Source: Pseudomonadota bacterium
GTDB lineage: Bacteria; Pseudomonadota; Gammaproteobacteria; Burkholderiales; Burkholderiaceae_C
Length of the DNA: 64,000 bases
Assembly (NCBI GenBank): GCA_020161775.1
Contig: JAIUOW010000003.1
Location: forward strand, 124,001-188,000
Direction: 5' to 3'
Shown here: positions 52,473-61,804 of the stretch, piece by piece
How positions within the stretch are numbered: position 1 is the stretch's first letter
How the letters are laid out: every line of letters begins with the position of its first letter
Program-made: the position numbers and the translations under genes
The notes under the pieces: generated by a model
The model's input: only the letters and a program-made list of their open reading frames with translations
Told to the model about the DNA's origin: nothing
Databases searched by the model: none

Positions 52473-53481
52473 GCATCGTGCTCATGCGGTCCACCGCCTT
52501 GAGCGTGAGGGTCTTGATCTCCGCCCCCTGCAACACGGTCAGCTGGATTTCATCGTCCGGGTTGGCGTGCTGCCACACCTGCTTGTAGAACGCCTCCAGC
52601 GTGGCGACCTTGGTGCCGTCCACCGCCAGCACCACGTCGCCCGGCTGCAGGCCGGCGGCCTGGGCGGGGCTGTCCTTGTTGACGCGCACCACCTGCACGC
52701 GCCCGCCCTGTTCGCTGGAAGTCAGGCCCAGCCAGGGCCTGCGGCTGGGCTTGCTGCTGCCCGTCTGCTGCAGCTCGGCCAGGATGGGCTTGAGCAAATC
52801 CACCGGCACGAACATGTTGCCCGGCAGGCGCCGCCCCATGGCGGAGTTCGCGCCCATGGCGTCCATCACAAACAGGCTGCCAATGCCCAGCAACTCGCCG
52901 CGCTGGTTGAACAGCGGCGCGCCGCTGTGGTTGCCCACGGGCGGGCTGGTGAACAGGGCCGATTCAATGTGGTATTCCCAATACCCGGAAAACGGCCGCT
53001 TGCTGACCAGCTGCGTCATGTTCACGTCGCCGTCGTCGCCGCCGGTGGCCACCATCATGGCCTCGCCCGTTGCGGCGTCGGCCTGGCTGCCCAGCGGTAC
53101 CGGCGCCACGCCGCGCAGCGGCAGCAGCGGACGCAACAGGCCAAAGCCGGTGGCCAGGTCGTAGGCCACAGTGCGCGCGGGCAGCGTCCTGTTGTCCTGC
53201 GTGGTGATCTGCACCGTGTCGGCCTCCAGCAGCAGGTAGCCGATGGTCAGCACCAGGCCGTCCGGGCCAATCACCACGCCCGAGCCGCTGCGCTCGCGCC
53301 CCAGCGTCTCGGCCGAGCGGGCGCCGGCGGCAGCAGTGACCTGCACACCCACGACAGACGCGTTGGCGCGCGTCAACGCGTCGATCATGGTCTGGGCAGA
53401 AGGCGGCTGCGGCGTGGCCGCGTGGGCGAGCGCCACGAAAGTGATGCAGAGGAAGAACCAGAACCGGTGCAGCGTGCGCAT
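52453..53481 (-). CDS. HtrA-like protein with PDZ domain lacking catalytic His
   Basis: 342 aa from ATG 53481. Signal peptide about 1-21 (VALAHAA). S1C trypsin fold: the catalytic His position of LTNNHVV is occupied by Tyr (LTIGYLLLEA, Y82), Asp is kept (YDLATGFGLL, D108) and Ser is kept in an altered site (GNHSGAPL, S186). The PDZ domain (about 245-335) has PWLGL and QAAGLQPGDVVLAVDGTKV. It is likely a binding protein or chaperone in the periplasm rather than a protease. It is convergent with the Fic gene (20-base overlap) and divergent from the polysaccharide locus. Confidence 0.85.
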   Translation of the reverse strand: MRTLHRFWFFLCITFVALAHAATPQPPSAQTMIDALTRANASVVGVQVTAAAGARSAETLGRERSGSGVVIGPDGLVLTIGYLLLEADTVQITTQDNRTLPARTVAYDLATGFGLLRPLLPLRGVAPVPLGSQADAATGEAMMVATGGDDGDVNMTQLVSKRPFSGYWEYHIESALFTSPPVGNHSGAPLFNQRGELLGIGSLFVMDAMGANSAMGRRLPGNMFVPVDLLKPILAELQQTGSSKPSRRPWLGLTSSEQGGRVQVVRVNKDSPAQAAGLQPGDVVLAVDGTKVATLEAFYKQVWQHANPDDEIQLTVLQGAEIKTLTLKAVDRMSTMLKPAGI

Positions 53482-53652
53482 GGTGAGCTCCTGGCTCAAG
53501 CGGTGGGAAATGCCACGGACAGAGAATGCACCTGAACGGAATGTTGAGACAAGCCCGGGGGATTGTGAAAAGCCGTTACAAGTGTGAGAAGCCCGATCCG
53601 GGCGGGCTATAGTCGGGCAGACATCACAACGCTGGCCTCCCAGCAGCTGCCC

Positions 53653-54900
53653 ATGTACAAAACCGTTAGCAAATGCCGTCTTTGTGGAGGAGCTGAGCTG
53701 CAATCAGCCTTCAACCTGGGGGTGCAGCACCTGACCGGAGTGTTTCCCAAGTCAGTGGACGAGCCCATCACCGCCGGGCCGGTAGAGCTGGTGAAGTGCA
53801 TGGCGGCCGGCGGCTGCGGACTGGTGCAGCTGCGCCAAAGCTACAACTCCGAGGAAATGTACGGCGCCAACTACGGCTACCGCTCTGGGCTGAACCCCAG
53901 CATGGTCCGGCACCTGGCCTCCAAGGTGGAAGCCATCCTGAAAACGGGCGTTCTGCGCGACGGCGACGTGGTGGTGGACATTGGCAGCAACGACGGCACA
54001 ACGCTGCGTGCCTATCCGCAGGGCAAGTACGAGCTGGTGGGCATTGACCCCACCGGCGTGAAATTCGCGCAGTACTACCCCGCGTCGATCCGGCTCATCC
54101 CCGAATTTTTCTCGGCGGACGCGATTGCGCAGGCACTGGGTGGGCGCAAGGCCAAGGTCATCACTTCGTTCTCGATGTTCTACGACCTGGAGGACCCCAC
54201 GGCATTCGCCCGCGAAATCCATGGCGCGCTGGACGACGAAGGCATGTGGGTATGCGAACAGAGTTACCTGCCGGCCATGCTGGACACCAACTCATTCGAC
54301 ACCATCTGCCACGAGCACCTGGAGTTCTACACCCTCAAGCAGGTGCAGTGGGTCGCTGAAAAGGTGGGCCTGCGGCTGATCGATGTGGAGTTCAATGCCG
54401 TGAATGGCGGCAGCTTTTCGTTTGCCGCCGTCAAGGCCGGGTCCACCCGCACGGGCCGGCCTGAGGTCGTGGCCCAGGCGCTTGCGCACGAGGTGTCACA
54501 TGGCCTGGACGGCATGGCCGTGTTCACGGACTTCCAGGCACGCGTGCAGGATGCCCGCAAGAACCTGGTCGCGTTCCTGCACCAGGCGGCAGCCGACAAC
54601 AAGCGGGTGTATGGCATTGGCGCCTCCACCAAAGGCAATGTGCTGCTTCAGTACTTTGGCATTGGCCCGGCCCTGCTGCCGCAGATCGGCGAGGTGAACC
54701 CCGACAAGTTCGGTGCCTTTACCCCCGGAACCCACATCCCCTTGGTGCCCGAAGACGCGGTGCTGGCTTCCAACCCCGACTATCTGCTGGTATTTCCCTG
54801 GCATTTCCGGGACTTTTTCCTGTCCAACCCGAAGTTCAAAGGGCGCACGCTGGTGTTTCCCCTGCCTGCGCTGGAGGTGGTGGTAGCTGGTGGTGTATAG
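53653..54900 (+). CDS. Sugar C-methyltransferase (TylCIII/NovU-type)
   Basis: 415 aa from ATG 53653. Zinc-binding N-terminus with C8, C11 (CRLC), C49 and C55; SAM motif VVVDIGSNDGTT (about 107-118); ICHEHLEFYTL (about 214-224), matching the HEHL/Tyr catalytic region of 4-keto-sugar C-methyltransferases; and a C-terminal Rossmann-like half (YGIGASTKGNVLLQYFGIG). Known members methylate C3 or C5 of NDP-4-keto-6-deoxysugars. It is first of the locus, 118 bases before the reductase gene. A possible -10 box TATAGT lies at 53608-53613. Confidence 0.88.
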   Translation: MYKTVSKCRLCGGAELQSAFNLGVQHLTGVFPKSVDEPITAGPVELVKCMAAGGCGLVQLRQSYNSEEMYGANYGYRSGLNPSMVRHLASKVEAILKTGVLRDGDVVVDIGSNDGTTLRAYPQGKYELVGIDPTGVKFAQYYPASIRLIPEFFSADAIAQALGGRKAKVITSFSMFYDLEDPTAFAREIHGALDDEGMWVCEQSYLPAMLDTNSFDTICHEHLEFYTLKQVQWVAEKVGLRLIDVEFNAVNGGSFSFAAVKAGSTRTGRPEVVAQALAHEVSHGLDGMAVFTDFQARVQDARKNLVAFLHQAAADNKRVYGIGASTKGNVLLQYFGIGPALLPQIGEVNPDKFGAFTPGTHIPLVPEDAVLASNPDYLLVFPWHFRDFFLSNPKFKGRTLVFPLPALEVVVAGGV

Positions 54901-55018
54901 GCCAAGTGTTCTATTGGAAGCTATGGCTCGTGTCTCTCGTCGCATAAGATATCGCGCGTCGGAGTATGAGTCATGGGCCTCGTAGTACCCGCTCCCTCGT
55001 CGTAAATCCCCGAGAAAA

Positions 55019-55945
55019 ATGAAGATACTGGTTACAGGCGGAACAGGAATGCTGGGCCGCAACATCTGCGAAGCAGGCGCGTCGAAAAAATTCACCGTTG
55101 TTGCTCCGCAGCGAAAAGAACTGGACTTGTCATCGCCTGCGGCCGTACACACATGGCTGGAAGCGAACCGGCCGGACATGATTATTCATGCTGCCGGTCA
55201 TGTGGGCGGCATACAGGCCAACGTTGCCGATCCATTCAAATTCCTCAGCTTGAACGTGGATATGGCCATGAACCTGATTCGCTCAGCGCATGAACTGGGC
55301 ATTCGTCGGATTCTCAATATTGGCAGCTCGTGCATGTATCCCCGCGAAGCGCCGAATCCACTCAAGGTGGAGTCTTTGCTGACTGGACGGTTTGAGCCTA
55401 CCAACGAGGGTTACGCCGTTGCGAAAGTTCTGGCCGGTAAATTGTGCGAATACATCGCACTCCAGTCTCCTGAGTACCTCTACAAAACGCTGATTCCGTG
55501 CAATTTGTATGGGCGCTACGATCACTTTGAACCTGAACGTTCCCACTTGGTCCCGGCCGTTATAAAAAAGGTGCACGAAGCCCGTATGTCGGGCGCCCCC
55601 ACCATTGCTCTGTGGGGCGACGGATCGGCCCGTCGTGAATTCATGTTTGCGGCGGATGCTGCGGACCTGATTCTTGAGGCGGCTCAACGGATTGAACAAC
55701 TGCCGCAGTATCTGAATATCGGGCTAGGGCACGATTTCTCTGTACTGGAGTACTACCAAGCCGCAGCCAGAACCGTCGGCTGGGAAGGCGAATTCCAGTT
55801 TGATTTGACAAAACCCACCGGCATGAAGCAAAAGCTGCTCGACGTCAGCGTTCAGAGTTCATATGGCTGGGCGCCCGTCACATCGCTGGACGACGGCCTG
55901 CGCCAGACATACGCGTACTTCCGCGAGGTTCAGCATGCAGGCTAA
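55019..55945 (+). CDS. GDP-L-fucose synthase / GDP-colitose synthase-like reductase
   Basis: 308 aa. Extended SDR: GGTGMLG (7-13), HAAGHVGGIQANVADPFKFL, Ser region NIGSSCMYPREAPNP and YxxxK in NEGYAVAKVLAG. These match GDP-fucose synthase (Fcl) and its relative ColC, both 3,5- or 5-epimerase/4-reductases of GDP-4-keto-deoxyhexoses. Next to a colD homologue, ColC-like activity is the better guess. A/T content is high for this genome (55261-55320 has 29 G/C of 60). It overlaps the next gene by 11 bases. Confidence 0.85.
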   Translation: MKILVTGGTGMLGRNICEAGASKKFTVVAPQRKELDLSSPAAVHTWLEANRPDMIIHAAGHVGGIQANVADPFKFLSLNVDMAMNLIRSAHELGIRRILNIGSSCMYPREAPNPLKVESLLTGRFEPTNEGYAVAKVLAGKLCEYIALQSPEYLYKTLIPCNLYGRYDHFEPERSHLVPAVIKKVHEARMSGAPTIALWGDGSARREFMFAADAADLILEAAQRIEQLPQYLNIGLGHDFSVLEYYQAAARTVGWEGEFQFDLTKPTGMKQKLLDVSVQSSYGWAPVTSLDDGLRQTYAYFREVQHAG

Positions 55946-57101
55946 GTTTCCCTTGGCGCTGTCCTCATGGGGTACCGAGGAAATCGCAGCCATCCAGTCC
56001 GTCGTGACGTCGGGTCAGTTCTCCATGGGCCAGCGCGTCCAGCAATTTGAGAGCGAATTCGCGGCGTACTCGGGTGTCCGTCATGCGGTGATGGTCAATT
56101 CAGGTTCATCCGCGAACCTGTTGATGACGGCCGCCTTGAGCCACACGTCAAATGACCGGTTGAGACTGGTTCGCGGTGACGAAATTCTGGTTCCTGCGGT
56201 GTCCTGGAGCACTACCTACTCCCCGCTGGCCCAGTACGGGCTCAAACTGCGCTTTGTCGATATTGATCTGGAGACCCTGAACTACGACCTTGATGCCCTG
56301 CGGCGCGCGGTACGCCCTGGCACCAAGGCCATCATGGCGGTCAATCTGCTGGGCAACCCCAACGAGTTTGAAGTCATCAATTCGCTGGCGCGCGAGCATG
56401 GCCTGGTCGTTGTGGAAGACAACTGTGAATCCCTGGGTGCCAGATACCAGGGCCGCATGGCTGGCACCTTCGGGGTGATGGGCAGCTACAGCTTCTTTTT
56501 CAGCCATCACATGTCCACCATGGAAGGCGGCATGGTGACCACGGACGACGAAGAGCTGTACCACGTCATGTTGTGCCTGCGCGCCCATGGCTGGACGCGC
56601 AACCTGCCCAAGAGCAACCACGTGACCGGCACCAAGAGCGACGATTTCTTTGAAGAGGCCTTTCGCTTTGTTTTGCCGGGCTACAACTTGCGGCCACTGG
56701 AGATGGAGGCCGCGATTGGCTCGGAACAACTGCGCAAGCTTCCTGAATTCATCCGGGTGCGCCGCCAGAATGCGCAAGCGGTGGTCGAAGCCTTGCGCGG
56801 CCACCCCGATCTCATGCTGCAAAAGGAAACGGGCGAGAGCAGCTGGTTTGGCTTCAGCCTCGTGATCCGGCCCGGCTCCGCCCTGACGCGTCCCGTGCTG
56901 CTCGACAAGCTGCGAGGCATGGGTTTTGAATGCCGCCCCATCGTCACCGGCAATTTCGCCAACAATCCGGTGGTCAAGCAGTTCGATCACACCATTCCCT
57001 ACGCTCTGAAGAACGCGCAGCACATTGACAAGTGCGGGCTGTTTGTGGGTAACCACCACATTCCCATGCCCGACGCCGTTCAGGCGCTACGGACCTTGTA
57101 G
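55935..57101 (+). CDS. colD: GDP-4-keto-6-deoxy-D-mannose 3-dehydratase (ColD-like)
   Basis: 388 aa from ATG 55935. DegT/DnrJ/EryC1 (fold type I PLP) family, but the PLP-binding Lys is replaced by His: SFFFSHHMSTMEGGMV (H191). This is the mark of ColD, which uses PMP and glutamate to remove the C3 hydroxyl instead of transaminating. Other ColD-like segments: VPAVSWSTTYSPLAQYGL, VNLLGNPNEFE, EDNCESLGA, RAHGWTRNLPKSNHVTGTKS, PGYNLRPLEMEAAIG, GFECRPIVTGNF. It acts between Gmd and the ColC-like reductase. Confidence 0.9.
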   Translation: MQAKFPLALSSWGTEEIAAIQSVVTSGQFSMGQRVQQFESEFAAYSGVRHAVMVNSGSSANLLMTAALSHTSNDRLRLVRGDEILVPAVSWSTTYSPLAQYGLKLRFVDIDLETLNYDLDALRRAVRPGTKAIMAVNLLGNPNEFEVINSLAREHGLVVVEDNCESLGARYQGRMAGTFGVMGSYSFFFSHHMSTMEGGMVTTDDEELYHVMLCLRAHGWTRNLPKSNHVTGTKSDDFFEEAFRFVLPGYNLRPLEMEAAIGSEQLRKLPEFIRVRRQNAQAVVEALRGHPDLMLQKETGESSWFGFSLVIRPGSALTRPVLLDKLRGMGFECRPIVTGNFANNPVVKQFDHTIPYALKNAQHIDKCGLFVGNHHIPMPDAVQALRTL

Positions 57102-57113
57102 GGCGGAGCGAAA

Positions 57114-58223
57114 ATGGCACACCGAAAAGTAGCGCTGGTCACAGGGATCACAGGGCAGGATGGCGCCTACCTTGCCAATCTTCTGCTGCAAAAGGGCTAT
57201 GACGTCCATGGCGTGCGCAGGACTTTGAGTGCTTCGGTGCAGAACCATCCGGTCGCTTTCGTCCCGGGGGCTGAAAAAGTTGAGAGAACGCCGACGCTGC
57301 ATTCGGGCGACCTGACAGACGGCAACAGCCTGGTGCGGATCGTGGAGAAAGTACAACCGGATGAAATCTACAACCTCGCCGCAATAAGCCACATTCCTTC
57401 CACCGTTGACGCGGCGGAGTACACGGCGAATGTGGACGGTCTGGGTGTCTTGAGGTTGCTGGAGGCCATCCGGATCCTCCACCTGGAAAAAAAGACGCGC
57501 TTCTTTCAAGCCAGCAGCAGCGAACTGTTTGGCCGCACGCAACAGCTGCCCCAGACCGAGCTGACACCGTTTTATCCACGCAATCCCTACGGTGTGGCCA
57601 AGTTGTATGGGTACTGGATCACCGTGAACTACCGCGAGATGTACGGCATGTACGCCTGCAACGGCATCATGTTCAATCACGAAAGCCCGATTCGGGGCGA
57701 GATTTTTGTCACGCGCAAGATCACCCGCGCCCTTACGCGCATTTCGTTTGGCTTGCAGCCATGCCTTTACTTGGGCAATATGGGTGCCGTGCGTGACTGG
57801 GGGCACGCCCGTGACTTCGTTGAAATGCAATGGCTGATGCTCCAGCAACCAGCGCCGGAAGATTTCGTGATCGCGACCGGTGTTCACCACACCGTGCGTG
57901 AATTTGTCTGTCTGGCGGCACAGGCCCTGGGCATGCAACTCCGGTTTGAAGGAAGCGGCCTGGACGAAGTAGGGATCGTTGCCGCGACTGGGCCAGATTC
58001 GCACTGCAAGGTGGGCGACGTCATCGTTCGGGTGGATCCCAGGTTTTACCGGGGGGCCGAACCCGAAGTCTTCCTGGGTGACGTCAGCAAGGCGAGAAGC
58101 CGGTTGGGGTGGCAACCGCGCACCGACCTGGCGTCCCTGGCCCGGGAAATGATCGATTTCGATGTCATGCAGGTTCAAGGCAATGAGCTGAGGCCGGCAG
58201 GATCCCTTGGGGCGCATCAATGA
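57114..58223 (+). CDS. gmd: GDP-mannose 4,6-dehydratase
   Basis: 369 aa. Starts MAHRKVALVTGITGQDGAYL; cofactor motif GITGQDG, active-site region FFQASSSELFG and YxxxK in YPRNPYGVAKLYGYWIT, then NGIMFNHESPIRGE and GNMGAVRDWGHARDFVEMQW. It converts GDP-mannose to GDP-4-keto-6-deoxymannose, the substrate of ColD. It lies 12 bases after colD and overlaps the export gene by 4 bases (ATGA). Confidence 0.95.
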   Translation: MAHRKVALVTGITGQDGAYLANLLLQKGYDVHGVRRTLSASVQNHPVAFVPGAEKVERTPTLHSGDLTDGNSLVRIVEKVQPDEIYNLAAISHIPSTVDAAEYTANVDGLGVLRLLEAIRILHLEKKTRFFQASSSELFGRTQQLPQTELTPFYPRNPYGVAKLYGYWITVNYREMYGMYACNGIMFNHESPIRGEIFVTRKITRALTRISFGLQPCLYLGNMGAVRDWGHARDFVEMQWLMLQQPAPEDFVIATGVHHTVREFVCLAAQALGMQLRFEGSGLDEVGIVAATGPDSHCKVGDVIVRVDPRFYRGAEPEVFLGDVSKARSRLGWQPRTDLASLAREMIDFDVMQVQGNELRPAGSLGAHQ

Positions 58224-60571
58224 ACATGACTTTTGTGGGTATGAAATCTTTTTCTGCTTTGACGAAGCGCCTGCTGTCTGCCTGGGCTGTTGTGCCGGCC
58301 TGCGGCCTTTTTTGTGCTGCTGCCCTCCAGGCCCAGCCCTTGCCCGTGGGCATGATTTCAGCAGCCAATCCGGCGGGTCTGGGGCTTGTGCCCAGCAGCG
58401 CGCTGTCGTCAGTGCCCCTGCCGTCGGGGCCCGACAGGCTCACATCCACCTCTGCGTATGGCGGCCGCGGCACGTCGGACGTTCCGTCCGTGCGGCCAGC
58501 GCAACCAGCAATGCCGCTCGCGCCCCCGCCGCTGGCCACCACCGAATACCAGCGCTTCGTGCAGGACACCACGGGCCGGGCCCTGCCGTTGTTTGGCTAC
58601 GACCTGTTCACCGCGGGCGCTTTCCCCTCGCTGCAAAACGTGCCCGTGCCCACGGACTACGTGCTGGGCCCGGGCGATGAAATCGACCTGAAGCTGTGGG
58701 GCGCGGTGGACGCCGACCTGCGCCTGGCGGTGGACCGCAATGGCCAGGTGAACATCCCGCGCGTGGGCACGGTCAACGTGGCCGGCATCAAGGCATCGCA
58801 GCTGGAGCCCACGCTGCGCGGCCAGGTCAGCCGCGTGTATAACAACTTCCAGCTGAGCGCCACGCTGGGCCAGCTGCGCTCCATCCAGGTGTTTGTGGTG
58901 GGGCAGGCGCGCCGCCCCGGCGCCTACACCGTGTCCAGCCTGTCCACGCTGATCAGCGCGCTGTTTGAAAGCGGCGGGCCGGCGGCTACCGGCACGCTGC
59001 GCAACATCCAGCTCAAGCGCGATGGCAAGACAGTGTCCACCATCGACCTGTACAAATTCATCAACGAGGGCGACAAGACGGCAGACGCGCGCCTGCAGCC
59101 GGGCGACGTGATCGTCATCCCGCCCGCCGGGCCACGCGTGGCCGTGACAGGCGCGCTGGACCAGCCGGCCATCTTCGAGCTGACCGGCACCGAAGAGCCC
59201 CTGGGTAAGGTGTTGTCATACGGTGGCCGCACGCAAGCCCTGACCACCCCGCACAAGGTGCTGGTCGAACGCATCGACGCCGCCCGGGCCAAAGCCCCGC
59301 GCAGCGTGGACGAGCGCGCGCTGGATGCGAAGGGCCTGCAAAGCACGGTGCGCGACGGCGACGTGGTGACACTGTTCAAGATCAGCCCTGAATTTGGCAA
59401 CGCCGTCACGCTGCGCGGCAACGTGGCCGCGCCGCTGCGCTACGCCCACAAGCCCGGCATGCGCGTGGCCGACCTGATCCCCGAGCGCGACGCGCTGATC
59501 CAGCCCGACTACTACACCCGGCGCAACCTGGTGGTGCAGTATGAAAGCGGGCGCAACGTCAGCGACAGCCGCGTGGTCAGTGAAGTCAAGAACCTGCTGC
59601 AGGAAATCAACTGGGACTACGCCGTGGTCGAGCGGCTGGACCCCAAGGAACTGCGCTCCCAGCTCATTCCCTTCAACCTGGGCCGTGCCGTGCGCGAGCG
59701 CGACCCGGCAGCCAACGTGGAGCTGCAGCCCGGCGACATCGTCACCATCTTCAGCGTGAACGACCTGCCCGTGCCCGTGGAAAAGCGCACGCAGTACGTG
59801 CGCATTGGCGGTGAGGTGAAGGTGCCCGGCGTGTACCAGCTGAGCCCCGGTGAAACACTGGACCAACTGGTGCGTCGCGCGGGTGGCTTCAGCCAGAACG
59901 CCTTTGTGTACGGCACCGTCTTCCTGCGCGAAAGCACCCGCGCGCAGCAACAGGCCAACCTGGACCGCGCCACGCGCCGGCTGGAGGCGGACATCAATTC
60001 GCAGGCGGCAGCCGCTCTGCAGAACATCCGCGACGCGGACAAGGCCGCGGAATCACTGCAGGCCCAGCTGGCCACGCAGCGTCTGCTGCTGGCCCGGCTG
60101 CAAAGCCTCCGGGCCAGCGGGCGCATTGCGCTGGAACTGGACGTGCGCAGCCAGAACCTGCCGCCCATCGTGCTGGAAGACGGCGACCAGATCACCGTGC
60201 CCACGGCGCCGAGCTTTGTGGGCGTGTTTGGCGCGGTGACGGCAGAGGCCTCGTTCCTGCACAAATACAACTACACCGCGCGCGATTACCTGGACAGGGC
60301 CGGCCCCACGCGCGACGCGGATGAAGACTACGTGGCCATCATCCGTGCCGACGGCACGGTGGAAGTGAACCCCGGCACCACCCGCAGCCTGCTGAGCTTC
60401 AACACCGGCGTGCTGGACAGGCGCCTGAACCCCGGCGACACGGTGTTCGTGCCAGAGAAGTTCGACAAACGCTCGGCCTACACCCGCTTCATCGAAGGCG
60501 CCAAGGACCTCACGGCCATCTTCTACCAGTTTGGCCTGGGCGCGGCTGGCCTCAAGGTACTCAAGGACTGA
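58220..60571 (+). CDS. Polysaccharide export protein with SLBB domains (Wza-like)
   Basis: 783 aa. Signal peptide about 1-43 (CAAALQAQP). The Poly_export domain starts about residue 148 (VPTDYVLGPGDEIDLKLWGA) and is followed by several SLBB repeats (VFVVGQARRPGAYTVSSL; RIGGEVKVPGVYQLSPGETL). A helical insertion (about 575-640) separates the last SLBB, which ends with RLNPGDTVFVPEKFDKRS. It is larger than E. coli Wza and has no standard lipobox, so it may be a soluble or differently anchored export channel subunit. It overlaps gmd by 4 bases. Confidence 0.88.
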   Translation: MNMTFVGMKSFSALTKRLLSAWAVVPACGLFCAAALQAQPLPVGMISAANPAGLGLVPSSALSSVPLPSGPDRLTSTSAYGGRGTSDVPSVRPAQPAMPLAPPPLATTEYQRFVQDTTGRALPLFGYDLFTAGAFPSLQNVPVPTDYVLGPGDEIDLKLWGAVDADLRLAVDRNGQVNIPRVGTVNVAGIKASQLEPTLRGQVSRVYNNFQLSATLGQLRSIQVFVVGQARRPGAYTVSSLSTLISALFESGGPAATGTLRNIQLKRDGKTVSTIDLYKFINEGDKTADARLQPGDVIVIPPAGPRVAVTGALDQPAIFELTGTEEPLGKVLSYGGRTQALTTPHKVLVERIDAARAKAPRSVDERALDAKGLQSTVRDGDVVTLFKISPEFGNAVTLRGNVAAPLRYAHKPGMRVADLIPERDALIQPDYYTRRNLVVQYESGRNVSDSRVVSEVKNLLQEINWDYAVVERLDPKELRSQLIPFNLGRAVRERDPAANVELQPGDIVTIFSVNDLPVPVEKRTQYVRIGGEVKVPGVYQLSPGETLDQLVRRAGGFSQNAFVYGTVFLRESTRAQQQANLDRATRRLEADINSQAAAALQNIRDADKAAESLQAQLATQRLLLARLQSLRASGRIALELDVRSQNLPPIVLEDGDQITVPTAPSFVGVFGAVTAEASFLHKYNYTARDYLDRAGPTRDADEDYVAIIRADGTVEVNPGTTRSLLSFNTGVLDRRLNPGDTVFVPEKFDKRSAYTRFIEGAKDLTAIFYQFGLGAAGLKVLKD

Positions 60572-60580
60572 AAGCGCGGC

Positions 60581-61804
60581 ATGACGGAACAATCCAACTT
60601 GCCAGAGCCGCAAGCAGAATTCACCCTGGTTGACCTGCTGACCGCCATTGGCGAAGAAAAAACCCTGATCGCCGGCATCACGGCGCTGGCTGGCGCCGTG
60701 GGCCTGGCCGTGGCGCTGTTGTTGCCTACCATCTACACCGCAAAGACCACCTTGCTGCCGCCACAGCAAAGCCAGAATGCATCCGCCGGCATGGCCGCAT
60801 CCCTGGGGGCGCTGGCCGCATCCACCGGCATTGCGGCGGCGTTCAAGACGCCTGAAGAGCTGTACGTGGGCCTGCTCAAGACAGACACCGTGGCCAACGC
60901 GCTGATCAACCGCTTCAAGCTCAAGGACCGCTACGAAGAAGACACCCTGGTCAACACCCGCCGGGAGCTGGCCCGCAACGTGCGCATTGCGGTCGATCGC
61001 AAATCAACCCTCATCTCGGTCGAGGCCGACGACACCGACGCGGCGTTTGCCGCGCAGCTGGCCAATGCCTACGCAGAGGAACTGCGCACCCTCATGGGCC
61101 GCATCGCCGTGACCGAGGCGCAGCAACGCCGCGCCTTCTTCGAGCAGCAGATGACCAAGGCCAAGGACGAACTGGCCCGCGCCGAGCTGGCCGTGCGCCA
61201 GGCCCAGGACAAGGGCGGCCTGGTCAGCGTGGACGCGCAGACCCAGACGCTGATCGGCGCCGCCGCGCAAATACGCGGCCAAATCGTCGCGCGCGAGGTC
61301 CAGTTGCAGGCGCTGCGGCCCTACGCCGGGCCCGACAACCCTGAGCTGCGCCGCCTGCTGTCCGAGCTGTCCAGCCTGCAGGCGCAGCTGGCCAGAATGG
61401 AAGGCGGCAACGGCGCGCAGCGCAACGGCAAGGGCGACGCCCAGGCGGCCCTGGCCAACGTGCGGCTGTACCGCGAGCTGAAATACCAGGAGGCGATCTA
61501 TTCCGCCATGCTGCAGCAGTTCCAGCTGGCCAAGGCCGACGAGGCACGTGATGCACCGTTGCTGCAGCAGGTGGACGTGGCCACCGCGCCCGACCGCAAG
61601 AGCAAGCCCCGCCGCGCGTTCATCGTGCTGGGCTGCGCTGCCGCCGGCCTCTTGGCCGGGCTGATGCTGGCCTTTGTACGCCGGTCCCTGCGCCAGATGC
61701 GTGAAGACCCGGCTACCACCGGCCGCTGGGCGGCGCTGGCCAGCGCCTGGCGCCTGCGCGGCGGCGCCGGCCCGGCCACGCCGGGCGGGAACGGGGCGTC
61801 ATGA
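60581..61804 (+). CDS. Wzz-type polysaccharide chain-length determinant
   Basis: 407 aa. Wzz domain with two membrane helices (about 34-50 and 345-367), first followed by YTAKTTLLPPQQSQN and second preceded by VATAPDRKSKPRRAF. The central periplasmic part is coiled-coil (about 180-310). No tyrosine-kinase (BY-kinase) domain is fused. It would control polymer length with a Wzy polymerase outside the window. It follows the export gene by 9 bases and overlaps the next gene by 4. Confidence 0.9.
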   Translation: MTEQSNLPEPQAEFTLVDLLTAIGEEKTLIAGITALAGAVGLAVALLLPTIYTAKTTLLPPQQSQNASAGMAASLGALAASTGIAAAFKTPEELYVGLLKTDTVANALINRFKLKDRYEEDTLVNTRRELARNVRIAVDRKSTLISVEADDTDAAFAAQLANAYAEELRTLMGRIAVTEAQQRRAFFEQQMTKAKDELARAELAVRQAQDKGGLVSVDAQTQTLIGAAAQIRGQIVAREVQLQALRPYAGPDNPELRRLLSELSSLQAQLARMEGGNGAQRNGKGDAQAALANVRLYRELKYQEAIYSAMLQQFQLAKADEARDAPLLQQVDVATAPDRKSKPRRAFIVLGCAAAGLLAGLMLAFVRRSLRQMREDPATTGRWAALASAWRLRGGAGPATPGGNGAS

